64,000 nucleotides of DNA from Phycisphaerales bacterium. Lineage in GTDB: Bacteria > Planctomycetota > Phycisphaerae > Phycisphaerales > UBA1924. Where the stretch lies: contig JAJDDF010000011.1 of the NCBI GenBank assembly GCA_029260455.1, forward strand, positions 62,001 through 126,000, given 5' to 3'. The translations under genes and the position numbers were made by a program. How positions within the stretch are numbered: the stretch's first letter is position 1; every line of letters starts with the position of its first letter. Below are positions 17,738 to 26,954 of this stretch, piece by piece. The notes beneath the pieces are model-generated. The model ran no database searches and was not told the origin of the DNA. It saw only the letters and a program-made list of their open reading frames with translations.

Positions 17738-19650
17738 TCACATCCACGCACAACACGTTTGATTCGGTTCAGGGCGTTCGCGCTCGCGGGTTCACGCTTG
17801 CCGAGTTGATGGTTGCGATCGCAGCGATCCTGCTGTTGACCATTGGTATTGGACAACTCTTTAGTAATGTTGGCAAGCTCGTCTCTACGGGCGCTGCGGT
17901 GTCGGAAGTTGACCAACTTGCGCGCGCCATTGAGCAGCAGCTTCGCGATGATTTTGCCGCGATGAGCCGTATGAAGACCGATGAGACATTGCTTGCGATA
18001 CGAAGCAGAACGCTTGGCGATGTTGATCACAATGGATTGTTTGACGGCTTTAACAATGGTGAAGCACCGCTCTATCTCACCCTTGAAGACCTCGAAGCGG
18101 ATGAAGAAGAAGGGTTTACGGCCAATCCCTATCAGGACATCGATGGTGATGGCATTCAAGATGGGCGCGGCGTCACGGTGCGCCTCGATGAAGTTCTGTT
18201 CATCGGCTTTGGTGGTGATCAGGATGCCTTTGTCAGCGCACAGGAAGCGGGCAGCAACGGCACCATGGTTACTGCGCCGGTGGCGCGCGTGTATTACGGG
18301 CATGGGTTGAAGCCGCGTCGTGTTGGTATTGATTATGACGACACCGATCCGAACAGCACGACCTATCTCGGTCGCCCTGACAACCCGGTGATCAACGAGT
18401 GGCTCCCCGATGGCGATTTCGGTCAGCCCTTGAGTGATCCGACAGGCAGTTCTGGGAATTTGAATCGTTTTGATACGAGCTTGAATGTGCGGGGTCGCAA
18501 TGAGTTTGCCGGCGAATTTGTGCTGACGCGCCAGCCCTTGCTTCTCAAAGGCGGTCTTGCTGTTGGGTATCCAACTGTTGCGAACCGAATGACACCTATT
18601 GGTCAGGAGCGCGAAGTAGCGATCCTGGCGCGCGATAGCGACAATCGTGATGTCGATATCGCGGGGAGTACGCTGAGCCCGGGGCAGCCTTTTATTCGGC
18701 CCAATAATGATCCCAATCTGTCAACGGCAACATCGCTTTCGACAGGGCGCACCGACATCTGTGCGCAGAGTCCGGAATCATTGAAGCGCTGGCTTGAAGG
18801 GCTTCTAATTGACTCAACACCCGGCGCGGTTCAGCCTGATGCAACCGCTTTGGATGCAGGATTCTTTGATATCCAAGGGGCGACGTTCCCCGATAGGGAA
18901 TTGTGGGAACGCGACTCGACCGGCGATGCGCTTGCACTGAAGAACAATCTTGCGGGACTTCAGAGTGCGATCGCAGGCATGTTTGGGCGCATGCTTGTGG
19001 AAGCTGATCCGCCGGTGGTGAATCGCAAGAGCGATGCCACTACTCCTTCCGATCCCGGCGGCATGGACCCCGAGGACACGTTGATGGACCTGCACGCGAC
19101 ACTCGCTTCGCGCTGCAGCAACTTCGAGGTGGCCTGGTCGGATGGCACGCTGTGGCTTGATACGAACAAGGACCTAGGTGTTGATTTTAAAGAAGCTGTG
19201 CTTGCGGCTCGTCTTTCTTCGCCGCCCAGTTCCGATGCAGACATCATTTACAAGGCGGGCGACATCATCTGGTTTGATGCGGATCTGCCCCGCGCGATTC
19301 TCGCACAGGAATTTCCCGTTTTTTATCCCCCGACCGGCGTGATTGATCCGGAGATTTTGCCGGACGAGCGCAGGACACGATTGTTTGTCAAGAAGGGGAC
19401 AGACAATAATCCGAGCGGCAACGTCAACTCTGCAGAATACAACGTCGACATTACCGGTGGTGTTGAAATGGGCTTTGACACCGAATACCTCGCGATCTGG
19501 GGCTACCGCAAACCCGGCCCGGATGGCACGTACACCGGCGAATGGGCCAAGCCGCAGATGTTGCGATTCCGAATGACCTTGCACGACTCTCGATTCCGCA
19601 TCAAGAGTGGCAAGACTTTTGAGTTCATCGTGTCTATCGACACGCAGTGA
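17734..19650 (+). CDS. GspJ-like minor class III prepilin
   Basis: The prepilin motif is ARG/FTLAELMVAIA with Gly at -1 and Glu at +5. The helix is followed by VDQLARAIEQQLRDDFAAM, matching the GspJ/PilW pattern. At 638 residues it is about three times a usual GspJ. The soluble part is acidic and has Asp/Asn/Gly-rich loops such as DVDHNGLFDG and DIDGDGIQDG that look like calcium-binding loops. That is of interest because some GspG and GspK subunits bind calcium. It starts at a GTG inside a GTGA overlap and is followed 42 bp later by the GspK-like gene. Confidence 0.75.
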   Translation: MITSTHNTFDSVQGVRARGFTLAELMVAIAAILLLTIGIGQLFSNVGKLVSTGAAVSEVDQLARAIEQQLRDDFAAMSRMKTDETLLAIRSRTLGDVDHNGLFDGFNNGEAPLYLTLEDLEADEEEGFTANPYQDIDGDGIQDGRGVTVRLDEVLFIGFGGDQDAFVSAQEAGSNGTMVTAPVARVYYGHGLKPRRVGIDYDDTDPNSTTYLGRPDNPVINEWLPDGDFGQPLSDPTGSSGNLNRFDTSLNVRGRNEFAGEFVLTRQPLLLKGGLAVGYPTVANRMTPIGQEREVAILARDSDNRDVDIAGSTLSPGQPFIRPNNDPNLSTATSLSTGRTDICAQSPESLKRWLEGLLIDSTPGAVQPDATALDAGFFDIQGATFPDRELWERDSTGDALALKNNLAGLQSAIAGMFGRMLVEADPPVVNRKSDATTPSDPGGMDPEDTLMDLHATLASRCSNFEVAWSDGTLWLDTNKDLGVDFKEAVLAARLSSPPSSDADIIYKAGDIIWFDADLPRAILAQEFPVFYPPTGVIDPEILPDERRTRLFVKKGTDNNPSGNVNSAEYNVDITGGVEMGFDTEYLAIWGYRKPGPDGTYTGEWAKPQMLRFRMTLHDSRFRIKSGKTFEFIVSIDTQ

Positions 19651-19692
19651 GTATGCACGATCGCACTGCGCGATCCACCAAGGAGCCGAGCC

Positions 19693-22600
19693 ATGCCGGC
19701 ACAGAATATCTTTCGCATTCGTTTTCTACTCCGTCGCGCCCGCCAGCTTGCGCGACGCGCTAGCCCGGGCGAACGCAACGGCACGATCATCATTCTTGCA
19801 CTTGCGGTGCTTGCCATTCTTGCGATCGCGGCGGTGTCATATGTATCGCTCATCGGGCTTGATCGGCGCTCATCTGCAGCGATTGCGCGCGTCAAGGATT
19901 TCGAGCAGCAGCACAAGGCGGTGGTGTCGCACATCGGGGCGCTCATTGGTGCAGACCTGTTTGGCAACAAGATCGTCACCTCCGATGTGCCGGAGTTCGT
20001 GGAAAACTCCAACGCGCGCATCTGGCCCAAGATGTTTGAAGAGGGCGAAACATGGGATGTGCCATTTGTTGACATCATGACTCCGAACGTCTGGGGCACA
20101 GTCAATGACCCTACTGCGCTCCCTTTTATACTCTTTCCCGTCCCTCCCCAGCAGTTCGGTGAAGATCCGGGATTGTTTCAGAATCGGTTTGTCGCGTCGC
20201 CCGATGATGCGTGGCTTGCATCATCAGAGCCAATCTGGGGACCCAATCCTGCCATTGGCGATGTGAGCGGCACGACAGAGTGGAGGCAGATCACCAACCT
20301 GCGCTCCGCATATACATGGCGGCCTAATCCTGATAATCCGAACATATTTCGGTGGGAGCGCGGCGACGGCAAGTTCGTCAACCTTGGCGCATACTTTTTT
20401 GCCAACAATCTCACGATTGACAATCGCCCCGACATGGGCCTCGATATTCTCCATTTCGACAATAGCAACTATGGCGTGATGTTCCCGGCAGATGGTGTTG
20501 GCGATGGTGATGGCAATGTGAACAGCCCGACCGCGGTGTACGACAAGCAGATGGATGAGTTCTATCTCCTCGATGGCATCGACCCAATCTTTACCGCAGC
20601 AGATGAAACCGAATGGGCCGATACCGATGGCGATTTGCGCCCGGATTCGCGCTGGACCAAGCTCGATGCGCTGGGCGATCTCTTCGGCCTCAACTGGTTT
20701 GTCGCCGCCCGCATTGTCGATGCCTCGGCGCTTGTGAATATCAATGCATCACTTGAATCCCCAACATGGGATATCTCCTTCTATTCTGCCACGAACGGCT
20801 TGCAAACCACTGCTGCAGATATTGTTTCCGGCGGCCTCACGCCTGCGGATATCGATCTCTATCGCCTGCTCATGTACGACTATCATGCGCAACTGCCGGT
20901 TACGAATGCTATTTTCGGTGACCCCAACTCTCCCAGTACGATCGATCTGTCGAACTTGCAAGGCGTCGGCACCGGCGGCTATTCCTACTTCCGTCACATC
21001 GAAAAAGGTCTCAATGTGCCGGGCGTGATCGCAGATTTGCAGGGCCCCGCAGCGCCGATGGACCACGACCGTCTGGGCGTCGCGAGTCCTCCCAACACAC
21101 TCTTTGGGCACGAGATGTATCGCAATTGGGTGCCGTATCAATCAAGCTTCGAGCCCTACGACCCATTGACCAGTGCGCAACGTCGGGCGTGGTATGAATA
21201 TGCCGGTTCCACGCCGCGCGATCCGATCAGCGCGGTCGCCAATGCCTATCCCGTGCGCGAGCTTCTTGACTTGCGCTCTTTTTGGGGCACAAACAACTCT
21301 TCGATGGTCTCCAAGATCGAACAGTATGTTGATGGTTCAGAATTTGATGGCTTTCTCCCCACTGCAAACCCACTGGACGGTGAAGATTACGGCCCCCTGC
21401 GCTCGCGAGAATCGGCCAAGATTTCCCGCACGTTCGCAAGTGATGGCGTTGCGACAGGCTATCCCACGCTTGAGCGCATCTTCAGAGACACGCGCCGTCA
21501 CCTGACAACTGTGAGCGGCGTCGGTGCCTTCAGCCCGGTCGCACCGATCAATGACACCCCGGGGAACAAATTTGAAAGGGTCTATTCCAATTTCAAGGTA
21601 TCGCTTCCCCAGCTCAAGGCCGATGCAGATGCGGACCCAGTTGCCGTTTCAGAAAACGATGCTCGCCGCGTCTTTGAATCGTTCATGTGGGCGCTGGCGC
21701 CACTTGCGACCAAGACTTCGCAAGGCCCGGGTTTGCCCAGTGCGGTGTTGCCAACTTCGCCGCTTCGTGAACAGAACTTCCATTACGGAGGTGCCGCAGG
21801 TGGGGCCATTCTCACAGGTGCGCCGGGCTATGCCGAGGCACTTGGTGATACTGATAGTGCCTCCATCGATTCCGCCTACGCCATCATGCGCGCGGGCGCA
21901 CTCACTGTGAATCTCATCGATGCCATGGACAACACCAGCAACACGTTCGCTTCCCTCGAAGCGCCCACGGTGTTGCGGTTTTATCCGGAGGTGCCGTTTG
22001 TCAACGAGCCGGACTTCTCTGCAACGCAGGTGCGCATCGGTGATGAGCTGCGCGTCAACGCCCGCCTGATCAATGGTGATCTTGCGATTGCAGATGATTT
22101 TGTTGTTTCCCCTCCTGCAGGGTTGACCAAATATGTTGGCAGTAGCTCCGGCCACGGCATGTCGCACGGCGTCACCTTCGTGGGTCTTGACCGCCAGCCC
22201 TTCCTGCGCGAAGTGCATTTCTTCGCGGCGTATCAGCACTTCGATCAAGACAATGCGCCGTTTGAAATTGATACAAGCGACGCAACGCATCAATGTGGAT
22301 CAGCGATCGCGATTGAACTCGGGAATCCATGGCCTGACATGATTGATGTCAGCCAGTACGCCGTGCGCATCCAGGCGGACAACGACAAGATTATCGAAAT
22401 TGATCTTGGCAGTTTTATCTCGGGTAGCGCGCAGATCCCACCAGGCGAGCACGTGGTATTTGTTTGGCGGAGCAACGAGGGGTCGCACGATACGACCAAC
22501 CCGGTCAATCAGGCCTCTATGCAACTGTGGGCGCTGCAAACAGCGCCTTGGGCAACTCATACTGAAATCGGTATTTATGACCATTGGAAGACTGAGGTAA

Positions 22601-24432
22601 CGGGAACAGCCGATGCTGTTGTCGAGCTTGCAGTTGATTCCAGCTCATTGCAGTTGCTTGGTTCGCTGAGTGGCACGACACCATTCCCCACAGTGCCCTT
22701 CGCACTCTTGAGTGGTTTCAATCTTGATTCGATTCAACTCGTTGTAAAGGCGGGCAATTCACCGACCGGCAGCCAACTGCTTGTCGATCGTCTGTCGATG
22801 CCTTCAGGAACGTTGGCATTTCCCTTCAATCCCGGCGTTATTCAGGAGGCCGGTGTTACCCCGGCACCGACAGGCACAGAGGGGCGGCTCGTGCGCGCCA
22901 CCGTCAATGCCAATATTGTTCGCCCCAATCTGCTGACCACTATGGCTGGCACATCCAATGGCTTCCCTGCATATGTCCTCGAGCGGCGCGAAGAGAATGT
23001 CGGCACGATGGGGCCGGTGCCAAATACCGATGGCGATCCACACCTGCAAGGCTTTACGGAATTGCGTGCAGTGCCGAATTATCTGACAACGTCCGCTGCG
23101 ACAGATCCTAAATTCGTCACACTCGCTGACCGGGATAGCGGTCGCTTGCTCGGTGACGATAATAAGGGCACGCTTGTTGTGTCCCCCAATGAATTCCAAC
23201 TCTTCGTGCCAAACCGTCGCCTCGATTATGTCGCAGACCTTGCGCTCCTGCCCGCCTTCTGCACGATGTATGTCCATGCAACGACAGGCAACGCGGATAT
23301 CAATGCAGCGGGTCTCAATCCACTTCCCAGCGGCCCAACCGGCCCCGGCTACTGGATCACCTTCGCCGAGCAGATGGGCCTCGAGTCTGAAATGTTCCTT
23401 GATTACAACGGCACGGCCAACTCCGGCACCATCCAAAACCCCTACTGGGGCGTGATCAATCCGGTGAGTTACATTCTTGGTGATACGGTTGCGGGCATGG
23501 GGGCGCCATATGGCAACTTCGAGTTCCACGAATCACTCAAGGTGCCGCTTGGCACGCGCATCTTTGAACCCTTCGAAGCCATTGATCTGAAGAATGGCTC
23601 CGGCTTCGCTGAGGGGCGCATCAATGTCAACACCATGACGCAGCGTGTTGCTGAAGTGTTGCCCGTGATCAATCCGACCGACGACATCGCGGGTAATATT
23701 ATTGAAATCGGCAATCCCGGCATGATGATTTCCAATGTGTCTGTTGCCGAAGCGAGCCGCAGGCCCGCACTGCTCACCGACTACCGCGATCTGCCATTTG
23801 GCTCAACCTTCTTTACACAAGGCCGCAACGGTCCAACCACGCTCAATTTGCCTGTGCGCATTCCAGCGGTTGCGGGCAATGACCGTCCCGGCTTTGTCAA
23901 CACTGGCGAGATGTCGATTCTTGCACATTGGGATGCCAACCTTGCGCCGGATTTCATGCCCCCCGGCACGCCGCCCGCTTCAGGCGGTCGCCAGACCATG
24001 CTTGATCTTGTGATTGCTCCCAATGACACCCAAAATGCAAAGGGTTTGCCCTTCAACTGGTGGTCAGATGCTAATCCCGCCCTGAAGCTGCAGGGGGCAG
24101 CAAGCAAGGCGTATGCGCTCACTGATTATGACCCTACCAGCGATCCCGAAGAGCGCATCGCATTCTTCCGTGCGATTTCCAATGTCGTCTCGACGCGCTC
24201 GGATGTATTCATCGCCACCTTCATCGTGCGCGGCTATGACCCCGATCGCATCGAAAATATCAGTGTCACCCCCGGCGATATTCCCGAGCAATCCATGTCA
24301 AAGACGGGCGATCAGGCCTTCGAACCAGCCTACGAAGCGCGCTACCTCGCGGTCTTTGATCGGTCGAACATTCGCATTCCGACCGACCGCCCGGAAGTAC
24401 TGCTCGTTGTGGAACTGCCAATAGTGCGATGA
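19693..24432 (+). CDS. Giant GspK-like minor pseudopilin (1579 residues)
   Basis: The N-terminus has a basic stretch and then RNGTIIILALAVLAILAIAAV, a single hydrophobic helix. Like GspK it lacks the Glu at +5 present in the other pseudopilins. GspK normally has ~330 residues and caps the pseudopilus tip. This protein is almost five times longer, with a mostly extracytoplasmic body rich in Asp, Asn, Pro and Gly, including DGVGDGDGNVN and DTDGDLRPDSR loops that look calcium-binding. A stretch near residue 890 (SQYAVRIQADNDKIIEIDL) may form a beta-sandwich-type adhesin module; this is a guess. AAGGAG precedes the ATG. It ends the secretion/pilus operon and meets a convergent gene 21 bp on. Confidence 0.65.
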   Translation: MPAQNIFRIRFLLRRARQLARRASPGERNGTIIILALAVLAILAIAAVSYVSLIGLDRRSSAAIARVKDFEQQHKAVVSHIGALIGADLFGNKIVTSDVPEFVENSNARIWPKMFEEGETWDVPFVDIMTPNVWGTVNDPTALPFILFPVPPQQFGEDPGLFQNRFVASPDDAWLASSEPIWGPNPAIGDVSGTTEWRQITNLRSAYTWRPNPDNPNIFRWERGDGKFVNLGAYFFANNLTIDNRPDMGLDILHFDNSNYGVMFPADGVGDGDGNVNSPTAVYDKQMDEFYLLDGIDPIFTAADETEWADTDGDLRPDSRWTKLDALGDLFGLNWFVAARIVDASALVNINASLESPTWDISFYSATNGLQTTAADIVSGGLTPADIDLYRLLMYDYHAQLPVTNAIFGDPNSPSTIDLSNLQGVGTGGYSYFRHIEKGLNVPGVIADLQGPAAPMDHDRLGVASPPNTLFGHEMYRNWVPYQSSFEPYDPLTSAQRRAWYEYAGSTPRDPISAVANAYPVRELLDLRSFWGTNNSSMVSKIEQYVDGSEFDGFLPTANPLDGEDYGPLRSRESAKISRTFASDGVATGYPTLERIFRDTRRHLTTVSGVGAFSPVAPINDTPGNKFERVYSNFKVSLPQLKADADADPVAVSENDARRVFESFMWALAPLATKTSQGPGLPSAVLPTSPLREQNFHYGGAAGGAILTGAPGYAEALGDTDSASIDSAYAIMRAGALTVNLIDAMDNTSNTFASLEAPTVLRFYPEVPFVNEPDFSATQVRIGDELRVNARLINGDLAIADDFVVSPPAGLTKYVGSSSGHGMSHGVTFVGLDRQPFLREVHFFAAYQHFDQDNAPFEIDTSDATHQCGSAIAIELGNPWPDMIDVSQYAVRIQADNDKIIEIDLGSFISGSAQIPPGEHVVFVWRSNEGSHDTTNPVNQASMQLWALQTAPWATHTEIGIYDHWKTEVTGTADAVVELAVDSSSLQLLGSLSGTTPFPTVPFALLSGFNLDSIQLVVKAGNSPTGSQLLVDRLSMPSGTLAFPFNPGVIQEAGVTPAPTGTEGRLVRATVNANIVRPNLLTTMAGTSNGFPAYVLERREENVGTMGPVPNTDGDPHLQGFTELRAVPNYLTTSAATDPKFVTLADRDSGRLLGDDNKGTLVVSPNEFQLFVPNRRLDYVADLALLPAFCTMYVHATTGNADINAAGLNPLPSGPTGPGYWITFAEQMGLESEMFLDYNGTANSGTIQNPYWGVINPVSYILGDTVAGMGAPYGNFEFHESLKVPLGTRIFEPFEAIDLKNGSGFAEGRINVNTMTQRVAEVLPVINPTDDIAGNIIEIGNPGMMISNVSVAEASRRPALLTDYRDLPFGSTFFTQGRNGPTTLNLPVRIPAVAGNDRPGFVNTGEMSILAHWDANLAPDFMPPGTPPASGGRQTMLDLVIAPNDTQNAKGLPFNWWSDANPALKLQGAASKAYALTDYDPTSDPEERIAFFRAISNVVSTRSDVFIATFIVRGYDPDRIENISVTPGDIPEQSMSKTGDQAFEPAYEARYLAVFDRSNIRIPTDRPEVLLVVELPIVR

Positions 24433-24453
24433 CATTGGCAGTGTGAGACAACT

Positions 24454-24765
24454 TCAAGTCAGTTCATCAAGCAGCGCGGTTAGTTCGCTCGCAGCGTGCG
24501 CATCACCAGAAGATTGGGCAAGAGGAATCGCTTCGCGAAGAAGATCAGCGGCCTCGGTTGTGCGCTCGATAGAATCCAGCGCTCGGGCTTTGTGATAACG
24601 CGCATAGTGATAGTTGTTGTCCAGCACAAGACACGCATCAAAGAATGCGAGGGAGTCTTCAGTATCACCTGCTTTGATCAGTTCCTGTGCGATCATGTAG
24701 GGCACATCTGCATCGGCGGGGTCCGCTGCGGCAAGTTTTTTCAATTGTTCAAGACGATCACTCAA
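24454..24765 (-). CDS. Small tetratricopeptide-repeat protein
   Basis: About 103 residues form two to three TPR-like helix pairs, for example ADVPYMIAQELIKAGDTEDS and HYARYHKARALDSIERTTEA. No signal peptide or membrane segment is seen in the chosen form. I chose TTG 24765 because it overlaps the stop of the endonuclease III gene by 4 bases (TTGA). An open frame runs to an ATG at 24804, but that start would lie within the upstream gene and add a basic tail of low complexity. The function is unknown; TPR proteins mediate protein contacts. Confidence 0.65.
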   Translation of the reverse strand: MSDRLEQLKKLAAADPADADVPYMIAQELIKAGDTEDSLAFFDACLVLDNNYHYARYHKARALDSIERTTEAADLLREAIPLAQSSGDAHAASELTALLDELT

Positions 24766-25475
24766 GGTTTTGCTTTCTTTTTTTCTGATTTTGCAAATGA
24801 ACAATAGCGTGCGAGAGGTTCATTGAATTCATCGACGTTGTACTTTCGTGCGGTGCTGACGCGCCGGCCGTGAAAGATAAGCAGGTGGCTCAATATACAC
24901 CAGGTGTCGCGCGGAAAGAGCGCCATGAGTGTGCGTTCAATCGCCTGCACTGTTGCGCCTTCTTCAACAAATCCAAAACGCACCGCGAGCCGCGACACAT
25001 GGGTATCCACGACCACACCCATGTTCTTGTGAAAGGCATTCCCAAGGACGACATTTGCCGTTTTGCGCGCCACGCCGCGCAGGGCAAGCAGCTCGTCCAT
25101 GGTGCTCGGCACCTGCCCGTTGTGATTATCTACAACCGCTTTCATTGATTCATGTGCCGCCCGCGCTTTGTTGCGAAAGAAGCCAAGTGATGACACATAG
25201 GGTTCAATTTTTGCTGGTGTCGTTTTGGCAAAGGCCTGGGGGGTTGGGAACTTCTTGAAAAGCGCCGGCGTGGCTTTGTTCACAGCGACATCGGTTGTCT
25301 GGGCAGATAAAATGGTCGCGATTAACAGTTCGTGCGGCTTGGCATACACCAATTCACAGTGCGCATCAGGGTGGCGAAGAAGTAGCAAATCATAGATTTT
25401 TTTCGCTCTTCGCTTCTCTGCGGCGGTCACAGCAGGCAACGCAAAGGGAATGTCATCAAGTGTTGTTCGCGCCAT
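24762..25475 (-). CDS. nth: Endonuclease III-like DNA glycosylase without Fe-S cluster ligands
   Basis: Endonuclease III removes oxidised pyrimidines and nicks at the abasic site. ILSAQTTDVAVN, the helix-hairpin-helix LLALRGVARKTANVVL with the catalytic Lys, and VVVDTHVSRL with the catalytic Asp are all present. The C-terminal region, where four cysteines normally bind a 4Fe-4S cluster, reads HGRRVSTARKYN and then LARYCSF. All four ligand positions are lost, and the single Cys is not in register. ATG 25475 is preferred over the start 54 bp upstream because it begins at the family N-terminus and overlaps the previous stop by one base. A 4-bp overlap couples it to the TPR gene. Confidence 0.87.
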   Translation of the reverse strand: MARTTLDDIPFALPAVTAAEKRRAKKIYDLLLLRHPDAHCELVYAKPHELLIATILSAQTTDVAVNKATPALFKKFPTPQAFAKTTPAKIEPYVSSLGFFRNKARAAHESMKAVVDNHNGQVPSTMDELLALRGVARKTANVVLGNAFHKNMGVVVDTHVSRLAVRFGFVEEGATVQAIERTLMALFPRDTWCILSHLLIFHGRRVSTARKYNVDEFNEPLARYCSFAKSEKKKAKP

Positions 25476-26095
25476 CACGCGTATTCCTGTTTTGCAGGGC
25501 GCACAGCAGCACACATCACGCCAGCGCACAAGGCAATAATGATCAGGATCAACTGCGCTGTCATGGTAAACGTTGCTGTCGGGTGAAGTTCGTCAAATGC
25601 GATTCGGTGTGTTGTTGCAGTTGCAGAATCGCTCGCTTGTGCCGCTGACCAGTAGGCGTGCAGTTCTGCTTGCATCGCGGGGCGAAGAAATACAATGGCA
25701 TACACAGTCACAACGAGCAACATGCCAAGGGCAATAGTGCGCACGGCTGTGGATGCGCCAATATGCCGTGTTGTTCTCTTTGCCATGCTCAAAACGAGCG
25801 TAAGTAGTGCGATCGTAAGCGCCCCAATGCCAAGTCCATCGACAAGATGAAAGACGCGGTTCATCACCTGGCCCGCTGCGATGGGCCAATGCGCATCGTC
25901 GTAATGTGCAAAGGCCGGCAGGTGTACATTTGCATCGCGCAAGGTTGGAAAAATAATTGCTGCGGTGATCCCTGAGGCGAGTAACGTACCCCCCCAGAGC
26001 CCCAGTGTTGTCGCGTGTAACGCCTCGGCGAATCGCACGACTCGGCGTCCGGAGCCAATCGCAGGTTGTGGTGATGGTGATGTGTCTTCAGGCAT
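25475..26095 (-). CDS. DUF4149-like membrane protein
   Basis: The 206-residue product has about four hydrophobic helices (roughly residues 30-50, 85-105, 118-138 and 180-198). TLGLWGGTLLASGITAAIIFPTL near the N-terminus, then GQVMNRVFHLVD, match the pattern of DUF4149/TMEM205-like proteins, whose role is not settled. The N-terminal ~20 residues are polar and cytoplasmic. It is the first gene of a three-gene minus-strand group with endonuclease III and the TPR protein, linked by 1- to 4-bp overlaps. Nothing in it points to DNA repair. Confidence 0.6.
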   Translation of the reverse strand: MPEDTSPSPQPAIGSGRRVVRFAEALHATTLGLWGGTLLASGITAAIIFPTLRDANVHLPAFAHYDDAHWPIAAGQVMNRVFHLVDGLGIGALTIALLTLVLSMAKRTTRHIGASTAVRTIALGMLLVVTVYAIVFLRPAMQAELHAYWSAAQASDSATATTHRIAFDELHPTATFTMTAQLILIIIALCAGVMCAAVRPAKQEYA

Positions 26096-26125
26096 ATCCT
26101 GATGATAGTCGCTACAAGGAATGCA

Positions 26126-26929
26126 ATGCCAAGGTCGACAGACAGTTCGTTTCTCCCGCCCGGTCGCATGGCGCTCTCGCTAGCCTTTGCAGGATTGCCG
26201 CGCGCGCTGGGCGCACGGACGTTGGTCGCTCAGGCGTCAGCGCTTGGTTTTCGTGCTGTTCATCTCGATGCGTCACATCCAGAGTTGCGTCCGCGCGATC
26301 TGACGCGCTCCGCCCGGCGTGATCTTGCCGCGCTCCTCCGCCGCAATGGACTTGCGTATTCCGGTGTTGACCTCTGGGCACCGCCCGCACATCTCACTGA
26401 TCCTGCCCGCGCCGATCATGCCATCGCAGCGTTTTCACAAGCAATTGAACTTGCCGCAGACATGGCATCACTTACCGGCGGCCCGCCGATACTTTCGACA
26501 TCATTACTTGATGTGCCCGCCTCGGTCATCGCGCCATTAACCGAAGTTACCAATCGCTGCGGTGCGTATATCGCCGATCATGCATGGTCTTCAGATGGAC
26601 ATGCTCAGGCACACGCATCGCGCGGCGCACCGCTTGGCATGGGCATCGACCCCGCTGTTATTTTGTTGGCTGGTGCAGACCCGGCGCGCACTGTCTCTGC
26701 ACTTAGTGCAACTGATGGGCCGGGCATTCTTTCTGCCCGGTTGAGCGATACCGACGGCGCAGCGCGCATCACGCCCGGTGCATCATCAGGTCGACTCGAT
26801 GCCTTTGCGTATGCCATAGCGCTACACACCGCATGCTTCGAACGCCACATCGTCCTCGATCTTCGCGGCGTTCCCAACCCGCTCATCGCCGCAGACATCG
26901 CCCGCGATCGATTCGATCAGACATCGTGA
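26126..26929 (+). CDS. Putative TIM-barrel protein (sugar phosphate isomerase/epimerase-like)
   Basis: The family is not certain. LSLAFAGLPRALG, then LVAQASALGFRAVHLDASHPEL and LRRNGLAYSGVDLW, resembles the beta-alpha order at the start of xylose isomerase-like TIM barrels (AP endonuclease family 2). The later strands contain GMGIDPAVILLAGADPA and GILSARLSD. The usual metal-binding Glu, His and Asp set is not clear, so it may be inactive or not a member. ATG 26126 has AAGGA 5 bp upstream; the frame also opens at 26102, only 6 bp from the divergent DUF4149-like gene. DnaJ-like and acyl-CoA ligase genes follow on the same strand. Confidence 0.5.
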   Translation: MPRSTDSSFLPPGRMALSLAFAGLPRALGARTLVAQASALGFRAVHLDASHPELRPRDLTRSARRDLAALLRRNGLAYSGVDLWAPPAHLTDPARADHAIAAFSQAIELAADMASLTGGPPILSTSLLDVPASVIAPLTEVTNRCGAYIADHAWSSDGHAQAHASRGAPLGMGIDPAVILLAGADPARTVSALSATDGPGILSARLSDTDGAARITPGASSGRLDAFAYAIALHTACFERHIVLDLRGVPNPLIAADIARDRFDQTS

Positions 26930-26954
26930 CGCGCAGTGCGTATGATGTGTTGCG

